A stretch of 64,000 nucleotides of DNA. It comes from Propionibacteriales bacterium (GTDB lineage Bacteria > Actinomycetota > Actinomycetes > Propionibacteriales > Nocardioidaceae). The notes under the pieces are model-generated. The model was not told the origin of the DNA. It worked only from the letters and a program-made list of their open reading frames with translations, and searched no databases. Position 1 is the stretch's first letter. Each line of letters begins with the position of its first letter. The position numbers were made by a program, and so were the translations under genes. Below, one piece after another: positions 17,919 to 26,324 of this stretch. Location of the stretch: contig JAPLCB010000009.1 in assembly GCA_026392455.1 (NCBI GenBank), positions 62,001 through 126,000 on the forward strand. Direction: 5' to 3'.

Positions 17919-19150
17919 TGGCCGGCATCTGGCGATCCCGTCCTGGAGCCCACGAGCTCGCCCCCGCCGCTGCCGAGCAGGCCCTGCCCGTCGGCCCGGG
18001 CATCTGGATGTCGCCCGGGCTCTCCAACTCCTACCTGATCACCACCGATGCCGGCCGGGTGGTGATCAACACCGGGATGGGCTTCGAGGGCGCGGTCCAC
18101 CGGGCCCTGTACGACGAGGTCGACAGCTCCCCGGTCCGGACGGTGATCCTGACCCAGGGGCACTACGACCACGTCGGCGGGATCGAGCACTTCCTCGAAG
18201 CCGACGGCAGTACCGAGGTGATCGCCCAGGCCGCCTGGCAGACCTGGCGCGACGACAACGAACGGCTCGCCGCCTTCCGGGTGCGGAACTCGGCGTTCGC
18301 GTTCATGGACCGGGTGCTGGCGGGGATGTCGGCGACCGCCGAACGCTTCCCGGAGTCCTCGCAGGCCCAGGGGTCACCGCAACCGACGGTCGTCGTCGAG
18401 GACCAGCTCTCCCTGTGCATCGGCGGTCGCGCCCTGGACCTGATCGCCGTCCCGGGCGGCGAGACCACCGACTCGCTGGTGGTGTGGCTGCCCGAGGAGA
18501 AGATCCTCTTCTCCGGCAACACCTTCGGCCCGCTGTTCGCCCACGTCCCGAACCTGGTCACGATCCGCGGCGACCGCTACCGGGACGCCCTGACCGTGAT
18601 CGACACCATCGAACGGGTCCGCGCGCTCGGCGCCGAGACGTTGGTCACCGGGCACTTCGATCCCGTCCACGGTGCCGCGCTGATCGACGGCGAGCTCGTC
18701 CGCCTGCGCGAGGCAGTCCAGTACCTCCACGACGAGACGGTCGCCGGCATGAACGCGGGCAAGGACGTCCGCACCCTGATGCGCGAGATCCGCCTCCCCG
18801 AGCACCTCGACATCGGCGAGGGGTACGGCAAGGTCAGCTGGAACGTCCGCGCGATCTGGGAGAACTACGCCGGTTGGTTCCACCACAGCTCCACCACCGA
18901 GCTGTACGACGTACCGGCGTCCGCGGTGAGCGCCGATCTCGTCGACCTCGCCGGCGCGGAGGCGATCGTGGGCCGGGCCGCCGAGAAGCTCGCTGCGGGC
19001 GCCGCCCTGGAGGCGATCCACCTGGCCGAGCTCGTCGACTCCGACAGCGCCCGTGCCGTGCGGCGCGCCGCCCACGAACAGCTCCTGGAGCAGTCCACCA
19101 ACTTCTGGGAGAGCTCCTGGCTCACCCGTCAGATCGAGGAGCTCTCGTGA
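17918..19150 (+). CDS. MBL-fold hydrolase, alkyl-sulfatase-like
   Basis: 410 residues; ATG shares one base with the dehydrogenase stop. The metallo-beta-lactamase motif is at 80-85 but reads QGHYDH: the first histidine of HxHxDH is glutamine. PNLVTIRGDRYRDAL and VTGHFDPVHG, and then a helical C-terminal part with WNVRAIWENYAGWFHHSSTTELYD, match the SdsA1-type alkyl sulfatase layout (hydrolase plus dimerisation domain). Lying beside a sulfotransferase it may cleave a sulfate ester or another ester; activity with the altered zinc site is uncertain. Confidence 0.82.
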   Translation: MAGIWRSRPGAHELAPAAAEQALPVGPGIWMSPGLSNSYLITTDAGRVVINTGMGFEGAVHRALYDEVDSSPVRTVILTQGHYDHVGGIEHFLEADGSTEVIAQAAWQTWRDDNERLAAFRVRNSAFAFMDRVLAGMSATAERFPESSQAQGSPQPTVVVEDQLSLCIGGRALDLIAVPGGETTDSLVVWLPEEKILFSGNTFGPLFAHVPNLVTIRGDRYRDALTVIDTIERVRALGAETLVTGHFDPVHGAALIDGELVRLREAVQYLHDETVAGMNAGKDVRTLMREIRLPEHLDIGEGYGKVSWNVRAIWENYAGWFHHSSTTELYDVPASAVSADLVDLAGAEAIVGRAAEKLAAGAALEAIHLAELVDSDSARAVRRAAHEQLLEQSTNFWESSWLTRQIEELS

Positions 19151-19896
19151 GCAACAGCATCGCCTTCGACTTCAGCGGCACCACCGTCCTGGTGACCGGC
19201 GGGACCAGCGGGATCGGGCACGGCATCGCCACCGCGTTCCGCGACGCCGGCGCCCTGGTCACGGTGACCGGCACCCGGGCATCAGCCGACGAGTACGACG
19301 TCGACCTCTCCGCGATGGCCTACCGTCGACTCGCGATGACGTCGGACGCCGACGTCATCGCCCTGGGCTCGTCGTTCAGCAGCCTCGACGTCCTGGTCAA
19401 CAACGCCGGCGCGACCTTCGCGGGCGGCCTCGACGAGTACGACCCGGCCGGGTTCGACGAGGCGCTGCGGACCAACCTCTCCGGTGGCTACCGGCTCACC
19501 CACGCCTGTCACGGCGCCCTCGCCGCCTCGGAGGCGACCGGAGGTGGCAGCGTGGTCAACCTGGTGTCGATGGCGGCGTACCGGGCCGTCACCCTGGTCC
19601 CGGGCTACGCGGCTGCGAAGGCTGGTCTGGTCTCGGTGACCCAGAACCTCGCAGCGCGATGGGCCGGCGACGGCATCCGGGTGAACGCGATCGCGCCCGG
19701 GAACATCGAGACCCCGATGACCGCGCCGATGGCGGCGGTCCCGTCGATCGTCGACGAGCAGATCGCGCACATCCCGATGAAGCGGTTCGGCACGGTCGCC
19801 GAGATCGTGCCGGCGGCGCTGTTCCTGTCCTCGGCCCAGGCGTCGTACGTCACCGGCGCCGTGCTGGCTGTCGACGGCGGCTACCTGACGTACTAG
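19147..19896 (+). CDS. Short-chain dehydrogenase/reductase
   Basis: 249 residues, GTG start overlapping the MBL stop by four bases (GTGA). Classical SDR: TGGTSGIGHG cofactor loop (17-26), NNAG at 85-88, catalytic Ser141, Tyr154 and Lys158 (YAAAK), and the PG motif NAIAPGNIETPM. It would use NAD(H) or NADP(H) to interconvert an alcohol and ketone. Last gene of the sulfotransferase operon; its stop overlaps the stop of an opposing Lrp gene. Confidence 0.9.
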   Translation: MSNSIAFDFSGTTVLVTGGTSGIGHGIATAFRDAGALVTVTGTRASADEYDVDLSAMAYRRLAMTSDADVIALGSSFSSLDVLVNNAGATFAGGLDEYDPAGFDEALRTNLSGGYRLTHACHGALAASEATGGGSVVNLVSMAAYRAVTLVPGYAAAKAGLVSVTQNLAARWAGDGIRVNAIAPGNIETPMTAPMAAVPSIVDEQIAHIPMKRFGTVAEIVPAALFLSSAQASYVTGAVLAVDGGYLTY

Positions 19897-20336
19897 TCCG
19901 CCTCTCCCCGGCGGTGGACCAGCCGGGACAGCACCACCTGCGACCGCGTCCGCACCACCGCGCCGTCGGCCTGGAGGGCCCGGATCAGCCGCTCGAGGTC
20001 AGCGTTGTCGCGGGTGCGGACGTGCGCGATCGCGTCCGCGTCGCCGCTGACGCTCCAGGCCTCGACCACCTCGGGGACCCGGCGCAGCGACGTGGTCACC
20101 GCGTCCAGCGGCACCCCGGGCGCGTAGAAGAGCTCGACCAGCGCCTCGGTGCCGTAGCCGAGGGCCTCGGCATCGATGACCGCGGTGAAGCCGTGCAGGA
20201 CACCGTCGCGACGGAGCCGGTCGACCCGACGCTTCACCGCTGGCCCGGACAGCGAGACGGCCCGGGCGACGTCGTCGAAGCTCCGACGCCCATCCTCGGT
20301 CAGCAACGCAAGAATCTGACGATCAAGAGCATCCAT
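19893..20336 (-). CDS. Lrp/AsnC family transcriptional regulator
   Basis: 147 residues from ATG 20336, supported by GATAAT seven bases upstream; the open frame continues ten codons further. N-terminal winged helix (residues 1-60) with MDALDRQILALLTEDGRRSFDDVARAVSLSGPAVKRRVDRL, then a RAM/ACT ligand domain with VEAWSVSGDADAIAHV. Lrp proteins sense amino acids. It is divergent from a gene pair ending in threonine aldolase, so it likely controls that amino-acid function. Confidence 0.9.
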   Translation of the reverse strand: MDALDRQILALLTEDGRRSFDDVARAVSLSGPAVKRRVDRLRRDGVLHGFTAVIDAEALGYGTEALVELFYAPGVPLDAVTTSLRRVPEVVEAWSVSGDADAIAHVRTRDNADLERLIRALQADGAVVRTRSQVVLSRLVHRRGEAD

Positions 20337-20343
20337 GCGCAGG

Positions 20344-20349
20344 ATTATC
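20344..20349 (-). promoter_or_regulatory. -10 element of lrp-like gene
   Basis: GATAAT on the minus strand, seven bases before ATG 20336; probably leaderless. Confidence 0.6.
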
Positions 20350-20397
20350 CCGCACACTGACAGCAAAACGGCATTGTTCTCCGCATGCGCCGGTCTC

Positions 20398-20403
20398 TAC
20401 GCT
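20398..20403 (+). promoter_or_regulatory. -10 element of 20410 gene, leaderless
   Basis: TACGCT, six bases before ATG 20410; 50 bases from the divergent -10. Confidence 0.68.
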
Positions 20404-20409
20404 CAAGGT

Positions 20410-22485
20410 ATGCCCCGGGTCCTCTTCGACGAGTCGCACGGAGAGGCCTGGACGATCTCGCTCGAGCGCGCCAGCACGCTCCAGCCCAGCCACCCGGCCG
20501 ACTCCAGCTACGCAGCAGCAGCCGCAGCCCTGGTCGGGCACGGCCTGCGGGTCGGCGCCCACCGGGAGGGGCCGCTGGACCAGGCAGTCCTGGCAGCGGT
20601 CGACGTCCTGGTGATCGCGCACCCGTCGGAGAGCCGGTGGGAGAAGACCGACGGCCGGTCCCCGGTCTTCAGCCCGGCCGAGCTCGACGCCATCGAGTCC
20701 TGGGTCCGTCGCGGCGGGGGCCTGGTCGTGATGGGTGAGACCGAGCAGGACAAGTACGGCACCAACCTCGGCGACCTGGTCTCCCGGTTCGGCATCACCT
20801 TCCAGAGCACCACCGTCTACGACTACGTCCACCAGCACGCCGACAACCCGGCATGGGTGCTCGGACAGGCCGGTCCCGACCGGCGGCTGGTCCGGTCGGA
20901 CCTGCTGGCCCGGGTCAGGCAGGCGGCCTTCTACCGTTCCGGCACCCTGCACCACGACGAACGGGCCTGCACCGTCCTGCGGACCTCCGCGAACGCCGAC
21001 CCCGCCGCCGCGACCCTGATGGCCGCGAGCACCGCAGACCTGGGCCGGGTCGTCGTCCTGGCCGACTCGGACCTCTTCGGGGACGACTGCCTCGGCGACC
21101 TCGACCACCGCGACCTCTGGGTCGACACCGTCACCTGGGCGGCCCACGCCGCGTTGGCCCGGACCGGAGCCGGGGCCCCGGCCGCGCCGGTGCTCGCCGA
21201 CCCGGCCTGGCAGGACCTGAAGCGGGAGGTCGATGCGCTGCGTCTTCTCCAGCAGCCCGATGGCAGCATCGACACCGACCACCACGACGTCCCCGACCTG
21301 CGCCGACGGGTCACCGCGATCGCCGCAGCCGTCGTCGCCCTGCAGCCACGGTTCGACCACCAGCGGGCCTACCTCGCGGCGGTCCGCGACGACCTGGGCG
21401 CCTGGGCCGACGGCGGCTTCGGACGGATGGACTTCACCCGGGCGCTGCACGAGTTCCACCCCGAGCTGGACCGCCGCGACGGCGCCGAGCACCTGGTCCT
21501 CTTCGGGATGTACACCCAGAACGGTTCGCCCGACACCCGGCTGGAGGCGCTGGTGGTCCGGGTGCCCTGGCCCGACTGGTTGTCCGAGCTGGAACGCACC
21601 CGCTACGACAACGCGAAGTTCGTCCCGGTCACCTTGGTCGACCACACGGCCGGGTACGCCAGCGAGTGCGCGGTGCTGTTCCCCGAGACCTTCGCCGTGG
21701 CCGGCCCGGTCGAGAACAACTTCGGCGGGATCTTCTGCGACCGCGAGGCCGAGCGGTTCCGCCGGGTCTGCGCAGCGGCCTGCGACGTTCTGGGCGTGAA
21801 CCTGCCCGCGGACGCCGAGGTGCTGCTGTCCTCCGCGGCCACCTCGCAGGACGCGTTCGTCCTCTGGGACCTCATCCACGACCGGGCGCACAGCCGCGGG
21901 GACCTGCCGTTCGACCCGTTCATGATCCGCCAACGGATGCCGTACTGGATGTACTCGCTGGAGGAGCTGCGCTGCGACCTGACGGCGTTCCGCGAGGCGG
22001 TCCGGCTGGAGGAGGAAGGGGTGGCCGTGGCCCGGCACGTGCAGACCGCGATCCTGCTGGACCGGCTCTTCCGGTTCCCGGTGACCGGCACCCGGACCCG
22101 TAACTACGACGGCCTCGGCGGTCAGCTGCTCTTCGGGTTCCTGCACGACCGCGGGACGGTCCGGTGGACCGACAACCACCTGCGGATCGACTGGCGGGGA
22201 GTCGCCGACGCGGTGCTGGACCTTCTTGAGAAGGTGGAGGCCCTCTACCGTTGCGGGATCGATCTTCCGAAGGTGCGTTACTGGATGTCTGCTCACGAGC
22301 TCGTCAGTACCTACGTGGCCCCCGCCGTCACCTCCCGGTGGGCCGACGGCGCGACCGGGCTGCGGTCGGTCTCCGAGCCGCGGGCCTGGGTGGACGCGGT
22401 CGTCGACGACGAGTTCCCGCTGAGCGTCTTCTACACCCAGCTCGCGCCCAAGCTGGCTCCCGCCCTGGCCGGGAGCCCCGCGTGA
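20410..22485 (+). CDS. DUF6421-like protein with GATase-like N-domain, unknown function
   Basis: 691 residues, start fixed by the leaderless hexamer TACGCT. Residues 1-230 resemble a class I glutamine-amidotransferase-like/DUF4350 fold: VLFDESHGEAW, LVIAHPSES, WVRRGGGLVVMGE, with no catalytic cysteine in the expected nucleophile position. Residues about 260-690 look like the actinobacterial DUF6421 domain (HEFHPELDRRDG, NAKFVPVTLVDHTAGYASE, CAVLFPETFAV, NNFGGIFCDREAERF); that name is from memory. No signal peptide. The stop overlaps the threonine aldolase start by four bases, so the two are co-translated. Confidence 0.7.
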   Translation: MPRVLFDESHGEAWTISLERASTLQPSHPADSSYAAAAAALVGHGLRVGAHREGPLDQAVLAAVDVLVIAHPSESRWEKTDGRSPVFSPAELDAIESWVRRGGGLVVMGETEQDKYGTNLGDLVSRFGITFQSTTVYDYVHQHADNPAWVLGQAGPDRRLVRSDLLARVRQAAFYRSGTLHHDERACTVLRTSANADPAAATLMAASTADLGRVVVLADSDLFGDDCLGDLDHRDLWVDTVTWAAHAALARTGAGAPAAPVLADPAWQDLKREVDALRLLQQPDGSIDTDHHDVPDLRRRVTAIAAAVVALQPRFDHQRAYLAAVRDDLGAWADGGFGRMDFTRALHEFHPELDRRDGAEHLVLFGMYTQNGSPDTRLEALVVRVPWPDWLSELERTRYDNAKFVPVTLVDHTAGYASECAVLFPETFAVAGPVENNFGGIFCDREAERFRRVCAAACDVLGVNLPADAEVLLSSAATSQDAFVLWDLIHDRAHSRGDLPFDPFMIRQRMPYWMYSLEELRCDLTAFREAVRLEEEGVAVARHVQTAILLDRLFRFPVTGTRTRNYDGLGGQLLFGFLHDRGTVRWTDNHLRIDWRGVADAVLDLLEKVEALYRCGIDLPKVRYWMSAHELVSTYVAPAVTSRWADGATGLRSVSEPRAWVDAVVDDEFPLSVFYTQLAPKLAPALAGSPA

Positions 22486-23513
22486 CCGCCTTCGCCAGCG
22501 ACAACTACGCCGGCGTCCACCCCGAGGTGCTGGCCGCGATCACCGCCGCCAACGACCTGGGGCACGTCACGGCGTACGGCGACGACGAGGTCACCGCGCA
22601 GGCCGAGGAACGCATCCGTGAGCACCTCGGCGAGGACGCCCGTGCTTTCTTCGTCTGGGGCGGCACCGCCGCGAACATCCTGTCGCTGGAGTCGCTGGCC
22701 CCGCTGACCCACCAGGCGATCATCTGCGCGGAGACCGCCCACATCTACACCGACGAGGGCGGCGCACCCGAGCGCCAGCTGTCACGCAAGCTGCTCCCTG
22801 TCACGACCCCGGACGGCAAGCTGACCCCTGAGCTGGTGGCACCTCGGGCGATCAACTTCGGCGACGTGCACGCCGTCCAGCCGAGGGTCGTCTCGATCAC
22901 CCAGTCCACCGAGCTCGGCACGCTCTACACCCCCGAGGAGATCCGCGCGCTCGCCGATTTCGCCCACGAGGAGGGGATGCTGCTGCACCTCGACGGCGCC
23001 CGGATCGCGAACGCGGCAGCAGCCCAGGGGAGGACCCTGCGCGAGTCGACCCGCGACCTCGGGATCGATGCGCTCTCCCTGGGCGGCACCAAGAACGGCG
23101 CCCTCGGCTGCGAGGCCGTCGTGTTCTGGGACGAGCAGTTCACCGAGGGCTTCGGCTGGCGCCGCAAGCAGGCGATGCAGCTGGCCTCGAAGCACCGCTT
23201 CCTGGCCGCCCAGATGGGTGCCCTGCTGACCGACGGGCTGTGGGAGCGCAACGCCGCGCACGCGAACGCGATGGCCCAGAACCTGGCCGGGAGCGTGCGC
23301 GCCAACCCGCGGCTCACGATCACCCAGGAGGTCGAGGCCAACGCACTGTTCGTCGCGGTGCCGCCCGCCGTCCGCGAAGCGCTGTGGGCCGACGACTTCA
23401 GGTTCTACGTCTGGGACGCGAGGACCGACGAGGTGCGGTGGATGTGCTCGTGGGACACCACCGAGGCCGACGTTGCCGCGTTCGTCGAGGCGATCGACCG
23501 GCACACCCGCTAG
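22482..23513 (+). CDS. Low-specificity L-threonine aldolase family, PLP-dependent
   Basis: 343 residues, GTG overlapping the previous stop (GTGA). Opens FASDNYAGVHPEVLAAI, the threonine aldolase signature, with YGDDEVTAQAEERI after it; the PLP lysine is in LGGTKNGALG and the PLP-binding aspartate in LLHLDGARIANA. It would cleave threonine or allo-threonine (or another beta-hydroxy amino acid) to glycine and an aldehyde. Pairing with a conserved protein of unknown function and an Lrp regulator hints at a specialised substrate. Confidence 0.9.
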   Translation: MTAFASDNYAGVHPEVLAAITAANDLGHVTAYGDDEVTAQAEERIREHLGEDARAFFVWGGTAANILSLESLAPLTHQAIICAETAHIYTDEGGAPERQLSRKLLPVTTPDGKLTPELVAPRAINFGDVHAVQPRVVSITQSTELGTLYTPEEIRALADFAHEEGMLLHLDGARIANAAAAQGRTLRESTRDLGIDALSLGGTKNGALGCEAVVFWDEQFTEGFGWRRKQAMQLASKHRFLAAQMGALLTDGLWERNAAHANAMAQNLAGSVRANPRLTITQEVEANALFVAVPPAVREALWADDFRFYVWDARTDEVRWMCSWDTTEADVAAFVEAIDRHTR

Positions 23514-24005
23514 CTACTGGCCCGCCATCGCCTTGATGTCGGCGGCGCTGAACCCGGAGAGGTCGGGCACGTTGGTCATGACCTCGATCCGGGTGCCGTC
23601 CGGATCGGTGTAGTAGAGCAGGCCCGTCTGCGGGGCGCCCTCGGCACCGACGTAGGTAAGCGTCTGCGGGTGCACCGCGCCGCCTGCGGCGAGGACCCGT
23701 TCGGTCAGCTCGTCGATCTCGTCGACCCGGAAGGAGAGGTGGGTGAACCCGAGCTCGGTCATCGGCTTGCGCTCGCCGGTGCCGCTGACCGGGACGTCCA
23801 CCCACTGCAGCAGCTCGATCCGGATGTCGTCGCGGATCAGCATCGCGGAGCGGAAGACACCCTCCTGCTCCATCGTGGCAGCGACCTCGTTGTTCTCGAA
23901 GTCCAGCTGGTACAGCTGCACGAAGTCGAAGACCTCGGAGTAGAACCGGACCGACCGTGCCAGGTCGGAGACGCCGATGCCGATGTGCGAGAAGCCCTGG
24001 ATCAT
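23514..24005 (-). CDS. VOC/glyoxalase family protein
   Basis: 163 residues. ATG 24005 has TAGGGT six bases upstream. Two beta-alpha-beta-beta-beta modules: first with FSHIGIGVSDLARSVRFYSEVFDF, second with GFTHLSFRVDEIDELTERVLAAGG and DPDGTRIEVM. Metal ligands would be His8, the His in THLSF and Glu in RIEVM. Members isomerise, cleave or epimerise small molecules; this one could be a lyase or methylmalonyl-CoA-epimerase relative, not assignable. It abuts the threonine aldolase stop without spacing. Confidence 0.85.
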   Translation of the reverse strand: MIQGFSHIGIGVSDLARSVRFYSEVFDFVQLYQLDFENNEVAATMEQEGVFRSAMLIRDDIRIELLQWVDVPVSGTGERKPMTELGFTHLSFRVDEIDELTERVLAAGGAVHPQTLTYVGAEGAPQTGLLYYTDPDGTRIEVMTNVPDLSGFSAADIKAMAGQ

Positions 24006-24011
24006 GAGGAG

Positions 24012-24017
24012 ACCCTA
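24012..24017 (-). promoter_or_regulatory. -10 element of VOC gene, leaderless
   Basis: TAGGGT on the minus strand, six bases before ATG 24005. Confidence 0.7.
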
Positions 24018-24103
24018 GTGCGGCGCGGCCTGGTGCACACGAGAAGTCGCCGTTCACCTGGCGTACACCGGCCCGTCGCCCCGGGGTCCTACCCTTGGGC
24101 CCC

Positions 24104-24694
24104 ATGAAGGCGCTCGCCGCGTTCCTGGTCGCCTTCCTGGCAGCCCTGGCGCTCCCCCCGGACACCGCGGCGGCAGCACCGCAGGGGACCCTGCGGACCG
24201 GGGACGTCGTCGTGACGGTGAACCGTCCGGCGATCCGCAGCGGCGGGGCCTTGGTGGTCACCGGGTCGGCGCGTACGTCGTGCGCCTGGATCATCGAGTG
24301 GAACGGCGAGCGGCGCACCACCACCGGCCGCCAGGTCGTGTCCCGGTTCGTCGCTCCCGACGTACGGCGGCCGACGAGGCTCCCGGTGCGGGCCACCTGC
24401 TTCTCGGTGACCGACCCTCCGCCGCGGACGCCACCTGCCGCGGCCGGTCGGCCGGCAGCGGAGCGCACCCACGTCGCGGTGCCGTCGGTGGTGCGGGACA
24501 CCCTCAACGTCGTCGTGCTGCCGACGGGGTCGGTCAGCCCGCCCGGTCCGGGCGACGGTGACGCCGGGAACGGTCTGCCCGGCACCGGCGGGCCGGCGCG
24601 CTGGCTGCTCTGGGCCGGCGCGGCGGCACTGCTGGCTGGCGTCGGGCTCGTCCTAGGACGACCCCAGCGCCTGCTGCATCCCGCGCGTCGCTAG
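24104..24694 (+). CDS. LPxTG-anchored surface protein
   Basis: 196 residues. Signal peptide [25 protein letters not shown], a beta-rich middle with two cysteines (SCAW, TCFS) likely disulfide-linked, a Pro/Gly-rich spacer, then LPGTGG at 158-163, a hydrophobic helix and the basic tail LLHPARR: a complete sortase sorting signal. It should be covalently attached to peptidoglycan; no sortase is encoded nearby. TACCCT lies eight bases upstream of the start. The last 42 bases overlap the 3' end of rnhA on the other strand. Confidence 0.83.
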   Translation: MKALAAFLVAFLAALALPPDTAAAAPQGTLRTGDVVVTVNRPAIRSGGALVVTGSARTSCAWIIEWNGERRTTTGRQVVSRFVAPDVRRPTRLPVRATCFSVTDPPPRTPPAAAGRPAAERTHVAVPSVVRDTLNVVVLPTGSVSPPGPGDGDAGNGLPGTGGPARWLLWAGAAALLAGVGLVLGRPQRLLHPARR

Positions 24695-25105
24695 GACGTC
24701 GGCGAGCTCGTTGTCCGCCACCCCGGCGTGACCCTTGACCCAGAACCACTCGACCTGGTGAACGGCACACGCAGCCTGCAGGCGCTGCCACAGGTCCACG
24801 TTCTTGACCGGCTGCTTCGCCGACGTCCGCCACCCGTTCCTCGCCCAGCCGGCGACCCAGGACGTGATGCCGTTGCGGACGTAGGTGCTGTCGGTGTAGA
24901 GGTGCACCACCACCGACCGCTTCAACGCCTCGAGAGCCATGATCGGAGCGGTCAGCTCCATCCGGTTGTTCGTGGTCTGCTCAGGCTCTCCCCCGAACAG
25001 CTCCAGCAGGTGGTCGCCCTGCCGGAGGACGGCCCCCCAGCCGCCGGGCCCGGGATTGGGCGTGCAGCCGCCGTCGGTGTAGATGGTCACGGGCTGCTCG
25101 TTCAC
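24653..25105 (-). CDS. rnhA: Ribonuclease HI
   Basis: 150 residues, GTG start with TAGGAT six bases upstream. All catalytic acidic residues are visible: Asp11 (YTDGG), Glu50 (RMELT), Asp72 (TDSTYV), Asp130 (ADNEL), plus His125 in KGHAG. It hydrolyses the RNA strand of RNA-DNA hybrids. It is a stand-alone RNase HI domain without the hybrid-binding or phosphatase fusions seen in some actinobacteria. Confidence 0.95.
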   Translation of the reverse strand: MNEQPVTIYTDGGCTPNPGPGGWGAVLRQGDHLLELFGGEPEQTTNNRMELTAPIMALEALKRSVVVHLYTDSTYVRNGITSWVAGWARNGWRTSAKQPVKNVDLWQRLQAACAVHQVEWFWVKGHAGVADNELADVLATRGMQQALGSS

Positions 25106-25111
25106 GTTCCC

Positions 25112-25117
25112 ATCCTA
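25112..25117 (-). promoter_or_regulatory. -10 element of rnhA, leaderless
   Basis: TAGGAT on the minus strand, six bases before GTG 25105. It lies at the very end of the upstream membrane-protein gene. Confidence 0.65.
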
Positions 25118-25690
25118 CGAAGAACCGTCGAGCCGACGACGCCAGTCGACCCGCGCGAGCAGCACCAGCGCCCCGACCAGGACCACCTGGAGCGCCACCC
25201 CCCACGGTGAGGTCAACGAGGACAGCAGCACTTCCCCGGTGTCGGTGGTGCTCAGTGCGCCCGCTCCCCCGACGTACAGCGCGTAGCTGACCGTCCTCCC
25301 GACGAAGAACGCCGCCGTGAGCGGCACCAACCGGACCCCGGTGAGCCCGGCCGCCTCGAAGAGCTGGGCCGACGGCACCGGCGAGACCGCGAAGAGCGCC
25401 AGCGCCGCCACGCTGTGGCCGCGGCGGCGGGCCAGCAGCTCACCGGCCGCCTCGAGGTTCTCCCGGTGCCGCTCGGGAAGGAAGCGGGCCAGTCGGCGCG
25501 TCCCGATCGCCAGCAGGATCCTCCCGCTTGCGGCGGCCAGCGCGCCCACGACGACCAGGACCGGGTCGGAGAGATCCCCGTGGATCGAGAAGAGCACCAG
25601 GACCGCCCAGGTCGGCGGCCCGAAAGCCGGCAGCAGGTTGATCCCGAGGACGGCGGCGGCGACCAGCGCGTACGCGCCCGGATCACCCAC
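25115..25690 (-). CDS. Small multi-pass membrane protein, VTT/DedA-like
   Basis: 191 residues, GTG start, overlapping the end of the VOC gene by eight bases. Four or five hydrophobic helices; GPPTWAVLVLFSI and a central FAVSPVPSAQLFEAAGLTG followed by FFVGRTVSY resemble the re-entrant P-x-P segment of DedA/VTT lipid scramblase-like proteins, but the protein is shorter than typical DedA. Third gene of an operon led by the HTH-ECF-S-like fusion. Function unknown. Confidence 0.72.
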   Translation of the reverse strand: MGDPGAYALVAAAVLGINLLPAFGPPTWAVLVLFSIHGDLSDPVLVVVGALAAASGRILLAIGTRRLARFLPERHRENLEAAGELLARRRGHSVAALALFAVSPVPSAQLFEAAGLTGVRLVPLTAAFFVGRTVSYALYVGGAGALSTTDTGEVLLSSLTSPWGVALQVVLVGALVLLARVDWRRRLDGSS

Positions 25691-26324
25691 GGGCGCGCTG
25701 GTGCGGGCTGATCAGCGCCGTCCGGACCGAGAGCCCGAGGTCGCGGTGGCGCAGGGTGGTGATCCGCCGCCCGGGTTGGACGGCGTCCTTGACCGGCGAC
25801 GTGTGCTCGCCGAAGAAGGCGGCAGCCGTGTCGATGTCTGCGACGACGTAGGTCAGTCCCCACAGCGTCGACGGCCCCGCGACGGCGGTGTCGGGCGAAC
25901 CCACCACCTCGAGGATCACCGCGCCGAGGCGGAAGAAGACCTGCCGGACGGCACGGCCCCCGAGCTCACCGTCCCGGTGCCGACGAGGCTCGACGCCGAG
26001 CGCCCCGAAGGCTGCCACCGTGCGTCGGAGGTCAGGAGAGAGCAGCACCACGTGGTCGACCCCGACAACACCGTTCGGGTGAACGGCCCCCTCGCCGGCG
26101 GTCTCCCCGGAGACCTCGGTCGGCACGCCGTCCACGTCCACCGTCCCGGTGGGCACCCGGCGCAGCGACCACCCCACGATGCCGGCACCTGCTTCCCGAC
26201 CGACCAGCCGGATCCGGAGTGCACCGACCTGGCAGGTCCCGTCGTCGCCGACCACGAACCCGGCGGCCCGCCAGTCCTCGGGACGGTCCGCAACCGCGAC
26301 CCCGGCGAGCTCGACCACGCTCAC
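25683..26324 (-). CDS. VOC-like two-part protein, unknown function
   Basis: 213 residues from GTG 26324, which overlaps the stop of the previous gene (GTGA). The first 90 residues form a degenerate beta-rich unit, then GVVGVDHVVLLSPDLRRTVAAFGALGVEPRRHR begins a recognisable glyalase-like VOC module ending FFRLGAVILEVVG and a WGLTYVVADIDTAAAFFGE repeat. Probably a glyoxalase/bleomycin-resistance superfamily member. Its substrate might relate to whatever the adjacent membrane fusion senses or transports. Confidence 0.77.
   Translation of the reverse strand: MSVVELAGVAVADRPEDWRAAGFVVGDDGTCQVGALRIRLVGREAGAGIVGWSLRRVPTGTVDVDGVPTEVSGETAGEGAVHPNGVVGVDHVVLLSPDLRRTVAAFGALGVEPRRHRDGELGGRAVRQVFFRLGAVILEVVGSPDTAVAGPSTLWGLTYVVADIDTAAAFFGEHTSPVKDAVQPGRRITTLRHRDLGLSVRTALISPHQRARG

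Noticed and set aside
20323-22296. Minus-strand 657-codon frame over the DUF6421-like gene
   Set aside because: Repetitive Val/Gly/Asp-rich translation with no motifs; the plus-strand protein has coherent domains and a promoter.
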